From Schistosoma mansoni (Eukaryota > Platyhelminthes > Trematoda > Strigeidida > Schistosomatidae): DNA of 64,000 nt. The stretch spans positions 22,942,163 to 23,006,162 of the forward strand of contig NC_031495.1 of NCBI RefSeq assembly GCF_000237925.1, given 5' to 3'. The notes beneath the pieces were generated by a model, which had not been told where the DNA came from, made no database searches, and saw nothing but the letters and a program-made list of their open reading frames with translations. This document shows, one piece after another, positions 9,885 through 24,800 of this stretch. The translations under genes were made by a program, and so were the position numbers. Within the stretch, counting starts at the first letter, position 1; every line of letters starts with the position of its first letter.

Positions 9885-12800
9885 GTAAACAATTTCAATT
9901 ACCACTATAATTTTACTTACAACCTGTGACTACTTATAAGTAGGTAAATTAGATTTATGATTTTATTATATGGCTTACAAATGTAACCAAGGTTTATTTC
10001 TTTCTCCTACTTCAAAGCCGAATTAGTTTGCCAATTTATGATATTGGTTGTTGGTATTAGGCTTTTCAGTGGCTACTGCTGGTAAAAAATATTTTATAAT
10101 TTTAGATTAATTCTTAAGGTTTGTTAAGCTGATATTCATGACTGAATTTTGATCAGCCTCGGCATATGTGAATCCTGTGCGGATTACCTCGATATGGTCA
10201 TTTTGTCACACCTTTTGTTAGAAGAACGGATTGGGATTGACAGTGTGATCTCGAACACCCCTATATGGGACTTTTGGGTACCGAGTTATCCAGTTAATGA
10301 CTCTTGAGTGGTGTGAAACATGCATCCTGAATTTTACTGCGAGCAACAATCCATTTGTTCTATGGAATATATTTTTATCTTCCTCGCATCGTCAATCTGC
10401 TTCTGCATCGATTATTAACAGTGATACTAGGTTTCTCCCGTTAATCGACGGAGTTGCCTGGGCCGTGTAATCTTTTCCCAAAGAGAACTGTTTTTCCGAC
10501 AACTGATAACTCCTATTTAATGACAGACCACATACGTAAATAAGTCCCCCCCCCCTAACTAGACCCGAAGATGTTGATTAATTTAGCACCACATATAGGT
10601 CTTCAATGATGCTTATCATATAAACTTTAAACCATTGGTCTAGAGATTAAAGGACCGTAAGCGAAACCGATGGCCCAAGTTTTGATCCCGTTGTTGGGGT
10701 CCTGGATGCGCACTGAGGTCAATTTGTAACCTCAATGAACATCTCAAGTGAATATCGAAAGATATATACTAGTGTTACGTTAATTACTACTTAAACTTTG
10801 AGCGACCTATGGTTTGTTCGAATTTGACTTTTACTAACACAGTAGACTATTTATGTTTATATAGCTATCGTGGTACACAATCAAATAATATTGATTATAA
10901 AAGTTGTTTTTAAAATATAGAGTCAGGTCTTAGCAATTATTAGACAGTAAAAATCAAGTTAAGATGAAGAGGGACTTTTGTGTTAGACATCTAGTCCTGA
11001 GTAGTTTTCTAAACTATTTAATGTTACCCCTTCTCTATACAGTGGAGCTGATCACGATTAGCTAGAATAAACCAGACATGTGTTCAAACATTTACTCAGT
11101 TTTTTTTCGTTCACTTTGGCTGAAACTATAGTCATTCCTTTCCTTCGTACGGTCAATCACAAATTATATAAATTAAACCCCAATCTCATTTATTGTATGT
11201 ATTTTCCCAACCTTGTCTTACGAAGAATCCTAACTGCACATATACCGTATTACTATGTTCGCAGTATAACAAATTTAGTATTTTCTACATTTTGTATCAG
11301 TCACATGATTTAAACTTTGTTTACTATAACTCACTAAACTATCATACCGTTTTTTGTATGACCTTTCAACCTTATAATGAGGCATTTCACAAGTATGTAA
11401 CATGTAACTGATTCAAAATCGATAATTCTCAATTCACACCCCTGTCAATTCCATTCACATTCGGTATATATATGCCCTAGTTTCAAGTCTTTATAAACTT
11501 ATATTTGTTAGGCTATTGAAGACAACTGCTTATTCAGAATTCTTCCATTTTGAGTATGCTGTGGAAACCTTTAAATTACTGAAATGATTTATCAACTTTT
11601 CAGTTATTCTGGATTTTATGTGATTACTTCCTAAAATATTCTCCTATTTATCAGTCACCAAAACTCTAATGATGCCTAAGCATAAAAGATATTGCGAGAC
11701 CAGACTAATAATTAAACTAAGTAATTTTAATATAACTAATTTAATGGCATAATTAAATAGTAGTCAGAAGGGGTTTTGTGGAGATTTCAGTATTTTCATA
11801 TTTGAAATCATGAGTCAACTGAAGCTAGACGAGCATGGAAAACCTGGAAGCACTGGTGAGTCCTGGGTTCGAATCTCGCGAGGTGGGATCGTGGATACGT
11901 ACTTCCGGGGAGTCCCATAATAGGACGAAACGGCCGTCTAGTGCTTCCAGGTTTTCCATAATGGTCTAGCTTCAATTGACTCATGATTCTAACTATGAAA
12001 ATAGTAGTCACTTTTTTCCGTACTTCGTTCAAACATTTTTTATATTTCTATTTTTTGGTTATTGTTTCCCCAGAATGGAGAAATCAAGATGAAAGAGAGA
12101 ATAAAAATTCGAAAGTGACTTCAACTATTAATCATAAATCTTATAATCTTTTATACGTTGGATCAGTTGTAAGTCATTCAATACTTGTTATGCTGTTGTT
12201 GTAATTAATATGAATGTAAAAATTTATAACAAAAAACACCAGCTCAAGTCATTATTTTCTGACTGAAATATAGATTAATAAATAGTGCATTGTTAAGTGT
12301 GATTATATGACATGTTAGGTAAACTAGTTTGTTGAACTGTTATGAGATTACTACAAGTAAGCTTGGTGGACGAGTTCAGACTATCGTTTGAAAGCTCTAA
12401 AGTTTAGGAAATTATGCAAGCCTAGATTTATATTTTTACAATGTCGTATATACAGACAATATTGATCTATATGTCACGATGTATTTTTACTCAGTATGAT
12501 TTTTTCAGTGTGCTGTTTTATTTCTTTTTATACAATAACACGTTAATTTGATGGGCATTTTATATTGACAACAGACGTAATATAATATTTCTTTGCTTGT
12601 AACATATTTTTTCCATTCTAAAAGTGGACCCTAAAAATATTAAAATGCTGAATTTGTATACAGAATTAAAAATGTCATTACTACTTAATAGAATAATTTT
12701 AGTGATTTTATGATGCGATGTATATAATCTGTTTTATTGATATATAAAGAAACACCTTTTCAAAGGTACCATTGCTTAGATCCCACTATTTTTTACGATC

Positions 12801-15800
12801 TGGTTTGAACAATCGAACATCATCATTTTGAAATTAACATAAGCTAATTTTGGGGACTAGTTTTGTATTACTATTGGGACTACTCCGAAAACCACAACAA
12901 AGCCTCAAGAGTCTCTGAAGGAGTCGAAGAGATTCCATCCAGTCAGAACCTAATAGAACTGTCTTTAATATTTAACGTGACATGCTATTCTTGGACAATT
13001 GTATAACTTGCCTACTTGTGGATTGAACGGATTACAATGATGTTACAACCAATACTAAAAACTATGAATGCCCCTGTTCTTTGTACACTTTCGACTCTTA
13101 CCAAATAATCGTTTCCCGTACTTCTTCCGTCTTTTGATTTGCGACTGTGAAGTTTTACACGTTCGAGTGCCAATAGTTGTATACCGTATTTTTCCGTAAT
13201 CAAATAGGGGACGTAACTGTTATATCTCGAACCTTGATTCTTAATATGCCGCGAACTACTTGACTACTTGAACGATAGAACCCGCAAACGTCGCAAAAGA
13301 GAGAAGACAAAGACTGGTAAGCAGGAAGTTTATTGCCCCAAACAGTGTCAAAATATAGCACAGAAATCTCGTGTATTTATAGTTTTTGGCTGAAAGTAAA
13401 TTATCATTTGGGTCAACCAATAAGCACATAGGTATCAAACTAATCCATCCAATGGAGAAGCTCCACGTTGGCATTTCTAGAACATTCCCCTAGCCGTGAT
13501 TGGATGGAATGTCTGCGGCTCTTCCTGGGCTTCTTAGGGCTTCCGAGAGTCTACCGACGGGCCGTCCTTACAGTAACAATTACTGCTTTCAATTAATACT
13601 ACTGGAGATTATAATTTAGACCTTGAGGTAAAACATTGATCAAGTCAATATTTTCAAACATGTATTTTATTTGTGAATGTTGGTGATTACTAGCCAACTG
13701 CTCAGACTGAAATATGTCTGAATTCTGCTTTGTTTGTATAATTTACAGATTCAAATGGAATTAAATAAGTGTATTTAACAGTTATGAACATGATATCTTG
13801 ATGAATAACTGATCGGTAATTGTGAAGCCATATTTTTTATAGAGAGTTTATAAATTCCGGATTCATTATTGTTACTTTTAATGACAAAATATTATTCATT
13901 TTATTTATGAGTCTGAGATTTTTCATGTAATCAATGAAAATAAAAGAAATGTATCAAAAGACTGTTAAATATGGTGATTGCTTCGAGATTTTCAACTTTT
14001 TAATACTAACTGTAAGAATGCACTTTCTGAACTCGGTACTTCAGGTGTCAGTTAGGATTTACTTCAGTCTGAGTAGTGATAAGAACGCATAGAAGACAAA
14101 ACTTATAAATGTACATCACTTAGAACTCTGTAAATAAATAAATATAAATGCTTGTTCAAGTGTATCCTCAACATTAATCACCAACCCAGTCACTTCACTT
14201 CTGAAATCAGATGTAAATTGTGCAACATAAAATTTTAGGTGAAGACTTGTAGTGCCGTGCTTCGTTAATAGTTCACCTCGATAACCGTTATAATACAAGT
14301 CTTAACGGTGCATAATATCAGAAGGCAAAGAGAAGCGGCAACTACAGTTTATTGTCAGATGACGCAGACCAGAAAGTTATGTGCACATGAGCGAATATCA
14401 GCGAGCGAAGTAAAGATGACACATATTGGAGATGGTGGGTAAGCCAACTCACTTTTATCAAGCGTTAATCAATATTTATAGTCAGACAAAAATAAATGAC
14501 AGACATGTGATAAATAGGATAAGAAGTGTACACACAACACCATAAACAACAACATATAAAAATGGTCAGAGTTAATAAGTGAATAATTGACAAGGTGAAA
14601 ACATGACTCATAATGGACAGGCGAATTGGCTTGGCCAGAAGCTAGAATAAAGTATATGGGCTTAACATATAAACTGATACGACAACTACTACAACGTGAC
14701 TTTTCGACAGATTAGGCATACGAAAGTACTTTACGTCATGTATCACTACTTAGTGCAATAAAATATTTCAAGATGTTTTTTAAAACTTTTAAATAGCAAG
14801 CAATCTCTTGCATGAGTTGTTAATAAACTAACTCTGAAGTGGAATTAAAACAAATAACTTTGTGATAAATACTTATCCAAATACTTTAATTCTGATGTAA
14901 TTTGCAGTCACGAAAAACAGAAATGACCTATAATTCCGCGAAACGAGGCTTTTTATAGTGTACAGATAAAATGAACAAGTTACAATAAATTTCAAACTGG
15001 TAATTGAATATACATCGTAGTCTGTCGGATTAATTTCAATTTTTAAAAGTCTAGTTATGAATTTGAATCACTTGAGACTAATATTCATTGTATAATTTAC
15101 AACGGTTACAAATTGTTGATGTATTCTGCACTCAGGTAGTAGGCAGTTGAGCTCTACTTGATGAACTTATAAGTGGTTGAACAACGCTAAAACTACACAA
15201 CCACAAAACGTCAACCGAAATTAATCGAGTGTATTCAATATAAGGAAAGTGAAGTATAGTCATGTTTAAGAAACCTTCTGCTGTCTCCTGAGACAGTAAG
15301 CATATGATATAATGCGTCTGCATGAATTTATAAATAACCTGAAAAAAATTCAACAAGACAATATTAAAAGGTATAGTTGTAGACGACTAAAAAATGAATA
15401 TCGACTATTATTTCATGACAGATGGACGTAAAAAATCAAATGATAAAACATGACAACATGAACTTTACGACTTTCCAAGCATCAGTTTGTGTAAAATCAA
15501 CATAAAATTTTATACTTCATTTTAAATCAGTCAAAAAAATAAAAGTTTGATTAACGAATTTTCTCTCATTATACAATTTAAAACGATTTGATTACATATT
15601 CACACATCCAATCAAATTAAATATTCACCATAGTGGATCGGTTTATGATTTCACAGCCAGATAGATAAATAACAGCAAAGTAAATCTGTTTTTGTGACAC
15701 TTACAGAAGTACATATAACTTCGTACTAAATATTACACGTACTTACTAACACGCTCTACCCATCGCCGAGGAGCATAGGCTGCCCACAAGCATTCTCCAT

Positions 15801-18800
15801 CCAACTCTATTCTGGGCAATCTTTTCCACTGGTCTCCAGTTGCTATTCATCCTTTTCGTGTCCACCTCTAATTCCCAACACAGTGTCTTCTCTGTTCTTC
15901 CTCTTTCCCGTTTCCCCTCAGAATTCCAAGTCAGCGCTTGCCTCCTGATGCAGTTTGATGATTCCCTAGATGTGTGTCCTATCCAACTCCAACGTCTTTT
16001 CCCAATTTCCTTTCCAGCTGGAAACTGGTTTGTTCTCTCCCATAGTAGAAGTTGTAAAACGATTCAAATCTAAGACAGTGGTTGAAGGTTCTTCGCCTAT
16101 ACAACCTTATTAACGTAGAAAAACATTCTTATCTACTATATAAAGTATATATGTAGTTCTGTTTCAGCTTGTTACTACTATTACTATTCTAAATATCATG
16201 GTTGATTTGTAGAATGAAATTTAAGAACTACTTCAATGGCTATTCTTTCGTATGCCGGTACCAACATTGAACCACCACAAAACCTTGATTTGTTCACATG
16301 GTTTTACTAGCCCCTATATGATCGTTCCAGTGTATTCACAATGGCTTATTAACCGTAATAATACAATATATTTTGCTGCTTAAAGTATTCAAGATGTTAG
16401 GAACAAGACTTGATTCTATATGTATTGTCTATCATTTATCGAAGATTTTTATCTGATGATAATCCATCTAAACACTGATTTACACTGGAAAGATTTCTAT
16501 TTGAAATGAATTACTGTGTAGATAGTGAAACACTTCAGTTTAGACCTAATTATTTAGATGAACAATAGGGTAATAAAATCAGTATGTACCTAGTTTATTC
16601 AGTTTATAACTGAAATAACACGTATCATAGACCAATGAGTGATAAATATTCGAGGTTTATCGCATATTAGTTAGAATATGACCTTGCTTTTAGTAGGTCC
16701 ATTGACATATACCTCACGAACATACACTATATTAACTCTATCATTAACTACACAAATTTATCCAAACACATCAGTTTCTTGATAGTTCGCTTTCAGTTTG
16801 TTTTACAAGTATATAACTAGGTATTTTTTTCTCTAAGGTATAACAATCTATGCTTTAATTTTTCATTTGGCTCTATCATTCATCTTTTTTTATTTTACTT
16901 AAACAAATGTAATCGTGTTAACTATTTTCCTCCGTGCACACATGTGACATACTGTAGTTAATTTAGATCATTGTAACATGAAAGATTTTATACATATATA
17001 TGAATAATAATTGCAAGTTAGTTCACTAGTCAAGTTTAGATTTCTTAATGTCTAAATATGTAGGCTTGTTTGTGTGCATATATTTAAATCCATTCGTGTT
17101 ACTTATCTATTTGTATGCTTTCTTTGAGTGTAGAACGAAAAAAGAAAGAATCATTCTTTGTTTTTTCTGTTCGTTTGTTAACTATAAACTATTAGCATGA
17201 ATGAAGTTTACTGACTGAGGTCGATAAACAAGAGAATCTAAAACAAAATCAACAAATAGCAACCTATGTTTCTAAGCCTATATGATAAATAATAAATAAT
17301 TGAAATGAACAAAGCCAATTTTTGTTTCAATGTACTTATTTTATTACCATGATTACTTTTTTATTGAAAACATCAGTTAGTCAATTGGAAAACCTAAATG
17401 TTTTCATTTGTCTGAATAATTTTCAATTTATGGTTATAATTATCACTAATCGAATTATGATTACTGTGAGTAGCGGTAGTTTGTTCTATTATATGTTTGA
17501 GTATAATCCGTAAACATGTAATTCTCTGTAAGTGACTACTTGTACCACAACTGGAATAACAGCTGATTTTGTACGTTTATCAGATAGGCTTACATTATCT
17601 AGAGTAATAACTTTCGTTTGGCGGATGAAGCAAATATTAGTATACAGTATAGTATTAGAACTAACTTGTTGCATTATCTAGGATACATTCTAAGGAACCC
17701 ATTGAATATTACTAAAATAATGGGCAACCCTAACCGAAAATAATCAAAAAACGCGGTAGTTAATTTCAACTAGGTTTTCGAGAAAGTAAAACTGTGTATT
17801 CAGTAGGACTTAGATTTTTAAACAACAGTTGAAACTTAGTCATTCAACATTTTGAGAACAGATTAAATAATTAATTTAAAATTAGTAAGCATTTCATAAC
17901 AGAATTATAGAAATATTAAATCAAAGCAACGTACTATCTGCTTGTTATATGATTATAATTACATTGTACAAACTAACCGTTTCCTACGTAAATTCTTGTG
18001 ATCTCTGATTTTTTTTATTAGGAAGAAGATACAGAAAATATACAACAATTTATTGACGAAATAGATGGGTAAGTTTTTTGTGAGTAATATATCATGTCGC
18101 TTAAGTATTATTTTTCCAAGTTTAAATTACTAAAACTTAATAGAATAATTAAAGGATGTTGATATTAATTAGTTGACCTCCCGAGCAACTGTACAGAAAA
18201 TATCCTTAAAATTTATGGAATTGCGATGGAATTCAGTGCTGTTTATTGAAGTATCTACATTAGCAATCACATAATAATCCATGAAACTCATACTTTTTTA
18301 TAACTTTATAAGTTGATCTGACGTGGATTTGTGCCACGCTTTATTTTGATTATGGCTGACTTTAAAATAAAAGTTTGAAAGTTTATATCAGCTCTAAAAC
18401 AATGATATCTGGTAATATCTTTTGGTTACTTACAGCGAAATTAATTCCTAATGATAAATTAGTAAGTATAATAGATTCCCATAAAGATAATATTATTGTG
18501 GATAAAAAAAATAACGATAGTCAATTCCAGTTACTATTCATTCAGTAAATTCACGTAGTATTGTTTGCTTGAATCTTCCCATTGATGTTTAGAACTGCAA
18601 TTGATCAGTCTGTTATTGGCATATGTGCATACTGTGCGTATTCGGACTCAGGTACATCCAGCTGACGAGCCCCAATTAGGACAAAACGCACGTCCTGGAT
18701 TCCACTGCTAGCCACTATTCATATTTGCTTATATTCATTCAATAGTTAACTACTAATTAAATTAACTATTTTATTCCCAATGCATTTCTTTTATTCATTT

Positions 18801-21800
18801 GGACTAAACAGAACCAACAAGATTGTCTTCTAGATTGGCATTCTTGTAACATTTTCTTATACGGTTGGAAAGTTAAATATACAATTACCATCAAGTCTAC
18901 TTGGCTTGTACGGTGATAAATGACAATTTCTTCTTTAGTGGTATACCAAAATACAACTGAATATTTTACCCAACAATATAAATACTACCCGAAATTGATT
19001 TAAATTGGACTGAATCTAATTAAATGTTACCATAGCTTTTTGACTAAGTGTGAAAATTTCTTTTTTCTTTTTTTTCACATATTGCAAGCATGCAGTAAAA
19101 ATAGTCCTGTTTTTTGTAAAATACTATTTGAAATAAAATACTTCAATCCAATTATTGGACACAGATTATAACAATCTATTTCGGATTTTATAATGTATGA
19201 TTTTTTCTCAGCCTGTGATTATTTTAAGTAATAAAGTCTTAAATTATGTAACAGAAAATTTGGAAGAAATTATAAATAATTCTGATATAATGTATTGCTA
19301 ATAGGCCATCTTTAAAGCGTTGAGACATTATTATACTTTTTCTAAGTTGACCAAATATACTAATATGATTGATGAAATAATTTCAGATGAAGCATTAAAA
19401 ATTTTCGGCAAAGCATTTTGTACTACACCATGATCTATATATTCTGAATAAGATTAGCAAGCATCGACTTCAGTTTAACTGAACAGTTTGATGTTCAAAG
19501 ATAGGTCTAATTTCCGACTCTATCCATCAATTTGTTTAATGCAAAGATTTGTTAAATTTGTCATCTGAAACTTCAAAATCACATTGAAGGATTTTGTTAA
19601 CTCAATATTAGTATGAGATAAAACAATCATGTCATAACAGCACTCTATTTATACATATATTTAATTAGTTCAAAAATATATGATTTTATAATAACAAATT
19701 AGAAGTATCAAGGCGAGGATACTAGTTAAATTTTCAAATATGATTAATAGTTTTAGCCTGAGACTAACATAGATATTTGATTTTTATATGCCTAATTTAA
19801 CTTTATACTTTATTCATTAATAATAACACGGATGTGAAAAATAATGTCAATTTTTTCTTCCTACGACAATTACTGAAACTCTTCCTTATGATTGTATATG
19901 GCAAACATTACAAAATCTTATTTAGGGAACACCGTATGCTACATTGAAAAAAAAAACAACAATCGTATGTTTGCATATAATATACACATACAACAACCAA
20001 TCAAAGAAGAAATAAACCCTGTTTATTGATTGGTTCACATCAGTCAGTATCCGACAATTGAGAAGGCGAACAAAACTGCTTTATCTATTGATTAATTGAA
20101 ATGAAATTTATATGTGAATGAAAATTTTACCTCACTGGAAATGTAATAAAATCACTGAATTGTTTTGACGACTATTATCATAATATAAAATACATATTAT
20201 TGTATTTGTATGAAAAAAGGGAATATTTTTTTTGAAAGACAAAAAGATCATTGTATACATGAACTCAGTGTACATGTGATCATACATGGAACCTAAGAAA
20301 TGGCATATCTATCCAACTAAGAGTGATGTTAACAACTATAGTTTGTTATAAGTATAGAAAAATGTGACAATGACAGTTATGTTGATAAATCCTCGTTTAT
20401 TTGTCAATGAGTTTATTTAAATAATAGTACTGTTAAACACTGAAGTCTACAAATAATAATTCAAATATATGTTAACTGTATGATGTAGTGTTATAAAAGA
20501 TAAGATAGTAAATTTTATTCAATGATTATCCATAACCAAACAAAACTAAGTATGATATTTTAAATACGATACTTGGAAAGACATTGATTTCTGAAGTATT
20601 TATTTTGTTTACAAAATAACTAAATTGATGTAGTGATAGGTTTAAAACATGTTGTATTTTAATTGTGAGCAAGTGTAATGAGATTCGTCGATAAGTACCT
20701 GATAAAGTATCATCGGTTGATTCATTTCAGACTCGGTTTATTCCATTGTGCATCATTTCATCTCTAAAGTGGCTTAGTCTTTTTTTTAGTTAATGATATA
20801 CATATACAGGAGTCACTTAGAGATCAAACTATAGACTGCATCTTTGCCAGGACAACGAAGATTAAATGAAGATCTATACGGTCATGAAAGTCATAGAAAA
20901 CAGATAAATAAAACAAAATTACAGATACAATAGGAATTATCTGTTATTTATGTCATCGTATCCTCTCATTCTTTACACAAAAACTTCAATTACTATCTAC
21001 TTATGCATAAAACACATTATAAGCTTCTTTGTTAATTCTTAACTTTCTTAATATTTAAAACTTTAATCATATATATTAGTATTTGGATAAAATAAAAAAA
21101 AATTTTGATACCTAAATGCCAAGTCTTTAGTAGACATTTTTTTCTAACACTCATTTTCTCATTGTTTGTCTATAGATAACGATTAATTAACTGTAGCCGT
21201 ACATTTTTTGTGATAATAGCACATATCTTTTAATTGTGGAGTTGAGAACTCATTCTTACTAGTTATCAGTTTGAATTTAAACATTATCAATATGATGGAG
21301 ATATTTAAACGATTATCAAAAGTATTTCAAAATAATATTATGGGTAATTAAAGAAAACAGCAACTAATGATGTTTTTACCGTCTTTCGTCGTTATGATTA
21401 ATTTATTAAGTGATTATTATAAATAAGATGTTCAATGACATTAATACTCAAAAAAAGTAGTAAACTAATCATCATAGAGCATAACGATCATAAAAAACAA
21501 TAATAAACTGGTAGTTCTATGACTAATTATTGAATCACTACCGAAAACACTTTTCCAACAAGTCAAATGAACCAAATGTAGGATACCATCTCTAGAAATA
21601 GCACCCTACGAATCAGACAAAGTGTCTTTATCGTTTCTGATTCTACTAAAATGACAGACTTTAATACAAGTAGCCTGAGTATTAAATAATCAATAGATAA
21701 GTCAAACTAACATAACTGCTCTAATAACAATTATACTTAATCTTATATTTTTATCAAACTTACTCAAACTATGTGATGATTTGCGGCCAAAGTGTTTTTT

Positions 21801-24800
21801 TTTGGTAGTATATACATGTACATAAACAAACAACCTAGTTACTTTATAGACTGAACAATTAATAAACTAAATTTGAAAATTCTGTACAAATTATTCAGTT
21901 GATGATGGTAGATAGACTTGATGAACCGTTATCACGATTAAGATGTGAACTATAGTAGGTCTTTTTGACAGAAACCGACAGCTTAAAATGAAGCTAAATG
22001 AACTTTCCATTTTATCTGATAGTAATAGTGGAATTCTCTTATTGATGTCAGTTTAATTATAGAACCATGTGTATTAAATTTTTTACTGAAACTAGCAATA
22101 GTATGAGGGTTTTCTATTTTAATTTCAGTTTCCAAATTGTTATTGGATGAAATCGAGTATATGGAAGACCTTCTTCTATATTTGACGTATTCATATTTGT
22201 TTCTCAATTATTTTTAAGTTTTCTCTTTAAATTTTAGAAAAATTGTACATCGATGTGATTCATTAACACAAAAAAGAAGTGCATTCATTAATCCTAGCTC
22301 CCAGCGCTGATCATTGTTCCATAAGTGAAGGTCAGTCATTGGCTGTTATGGAAGTAAGTATGCGTACATAGTTGCATAGTTATTCAACTACTATTACATC
22401 TATTTATCAGTGACTTCACCTTTAAAATGATGTCACGGTTTGTAAATGAAAAAAACCTTTTTAAATCTATTTACTAATGACGAAAAGATAAACAAACTTA
22501 CAAAGCATGTAAAATAAACAAATAAAAAGACATCTAGAATTTACAGCTCACAGGTATCCAGTATCTTTATGAGCCTTGTCTCATTTTCTGAACAAAGATA
22601 AGTTTGTTTAATAGAATATTATAGAAATAGGAACTATGAAATAATGACAGGCTTAGTGTTTAAATATAGATAATTAATGCATCTCTACCATTAAGACTAG
22701 TTCTAAATATTTTCACTTGAACTGCTCAATGTTAAATAACAACTATTTCGAAAAACGCTAATCAGAGAATCGATATGCACCAATAGGGCTAAAATTGGTA
22801 GTCAAAGACCTCATAGAATGTTATCTGGTCTTGATCACGCTACGCATAGTCTTTTCACAGTCTACTTCTATAATAACTGTCAAAACACATAGGGATAGGC
22901 AGTGGTTGATCAATCACCGTAATTGATGAATGTTTACAAACTCACCGATTCACTACTTTTAATAAATATCCTCAGCTTAAAAAATAACTATTATTAAATG
23001 GAGTTGATAAGATGCTATTAATTTAGTCGTGAACGACAAATGCATTCTAACCATTCGCATAATGTAATCGGACTTATATTCGTCAAACATGGTAAACTTT
23101 TTTAACACTAATACCACTAATAAAGTATGTCAGTAAGATCGATGTCCAACCTACCATAAATGATTAAACATTTGCAACGATAAAGATCAGTCTAAAGATT
23201 AAATTGTAGTTATAACTTGTTTACAAGTATAAGGAGCTATGATCTCTGAATATGATTAGTCGAACGAGAACAGTAGGCGAACCACAGAAAAATTCTAGAC
23301 AGTTTATCCAGAATTATGAGTATCAGAAAGCTTACAGAAAATCTGCACGGTTCATGTTTCGGGTCTTTTAACAAGTTTATTTATTTTTATATCTTAAAGT
23401 AATTCGTTCAAGAAACTCATAGATATCGTTTTTTCATATACATAGGCTATGTCTCTTGGAGTTCCGGTTGTGGTGAGAGAAAATCCAGGCAACTGTGATC
23501 TTATCAAAGATAGAAAGAATGGATTGGTATTCAGAACATCCAAGGTGGGTATTAAGTGCAATTAGTATTTACAATAATCACGTATTTTTAAAGTGCTCAT
23601 CCTTAGTGGAAATTTTTTACACTCATTAAGTTATAAATCATTGTGAGGCTACAGCGGTGTGATTGATTGTGAGAAAAACCAAATATTAAGCAAGACGGTT
23701 TGAAAAGAAAAGATGAATTCCAAGTGCCAAATAATGCTGAAGCTGAAGACTTTGGAATACAACTAAAAGATTTGGACTTCGCAAACGACCTAGCTCTTCG
23801 ATTACACAAACACCAACAAATGCAAGTCAAGACAACCAGTGCACCAGCTGCCTCTGTATCAGTAGGACTCAAAATACACAAGGGAAAAACTAAGATCCTT
23901 AGATACAACACAGAGAACATCAACCAAACCAATCACGCTTGATGGCGAAACTATGGAGGAGGTGGAAACTTCCACGTACCCGGACAGATTCGTCGATGAA
24001 CAAGGAGGATTTGAAGATGTAAAGTCAAGGATTGGCAAAGCAACAACAGCATTCCTACAGTCTAAAAACATTTGGAACTCAAAACAGCTGTCAACCAATA
24101 TCAAGGTCAGAATCTTCAATACGAACGTCAAGACAGTCCTACTGCACGGGGCTGAAACTTGGAGAACTGCTATAACTTTCATCAAAAAGTATAGGTATTT
24201 ATAAATACTTGTCTACTCAAGATGCCCAATTTTCGTTGGTCGGATACCATCAGCAACAGCTTTTTGTGGGAGAGGATAAACCAGCTTCCAGCTGGAAAGG
24301 AAATTGGGAAAAGATGTTGGAGTTGGATAGGACACACATCTAGAGAATCATCAAACTGCATCAGGAGGCAAGCGCTGACTTGGAATTCTGAGAGGAAACG
24401 GGAAAGAGGAAGAACAGAGAAGACACTGTGTTGGGAATTAGAGGTGGACACGAAAAGGATGAATAGCAACTGGAGACCAGTGGAAAAGATTGCCCAGAAT
24501 AGAGTTAGATGGAGAATGCTTGTGGGCGGCTTATGCTCTTCTACGAAGGGTATCAGGTGTAAGTGATGACTTAGAGAAGGACAAAGTGAATTATTGTGCA
24601 CCATACTGATAGATTCTGAGCCACGTCACGCAAGCTTTTTAACTACCAGTTAAGGTAATCGCTAGCACCCCAACCAGACGGTCTACACCTTCTTTGGCGG
24701 CCCAGTTCGGCGATCGGTGACTTCATGAACTGATGCCATGTCTTGGTTTGATCGTGCATATTTTTTTCTCAACTTATTTCTTCTCCAGCAAACATTGTGT

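Noticed and set aside
11499-11540. Possible extra glycosyltransferase exon after TTTGTTAG
   Set aside because: The frame hits a stop quickly, and the exon at 12074-12168 already joins both neighbours in phase.
11865-11875. GGTTCGAATC as evidence for a tRNA gene
   Set aside because: It is the Pol III box B of a SINE. No acceptor stem or anticodon arm can be formed around it.
15840-16073. Plus-strand open frame
   Set aside because: Antisense shadow of the RTE tail on the minus strand; the same false peptide appears at 24182-24604 opposite another RTE tail.
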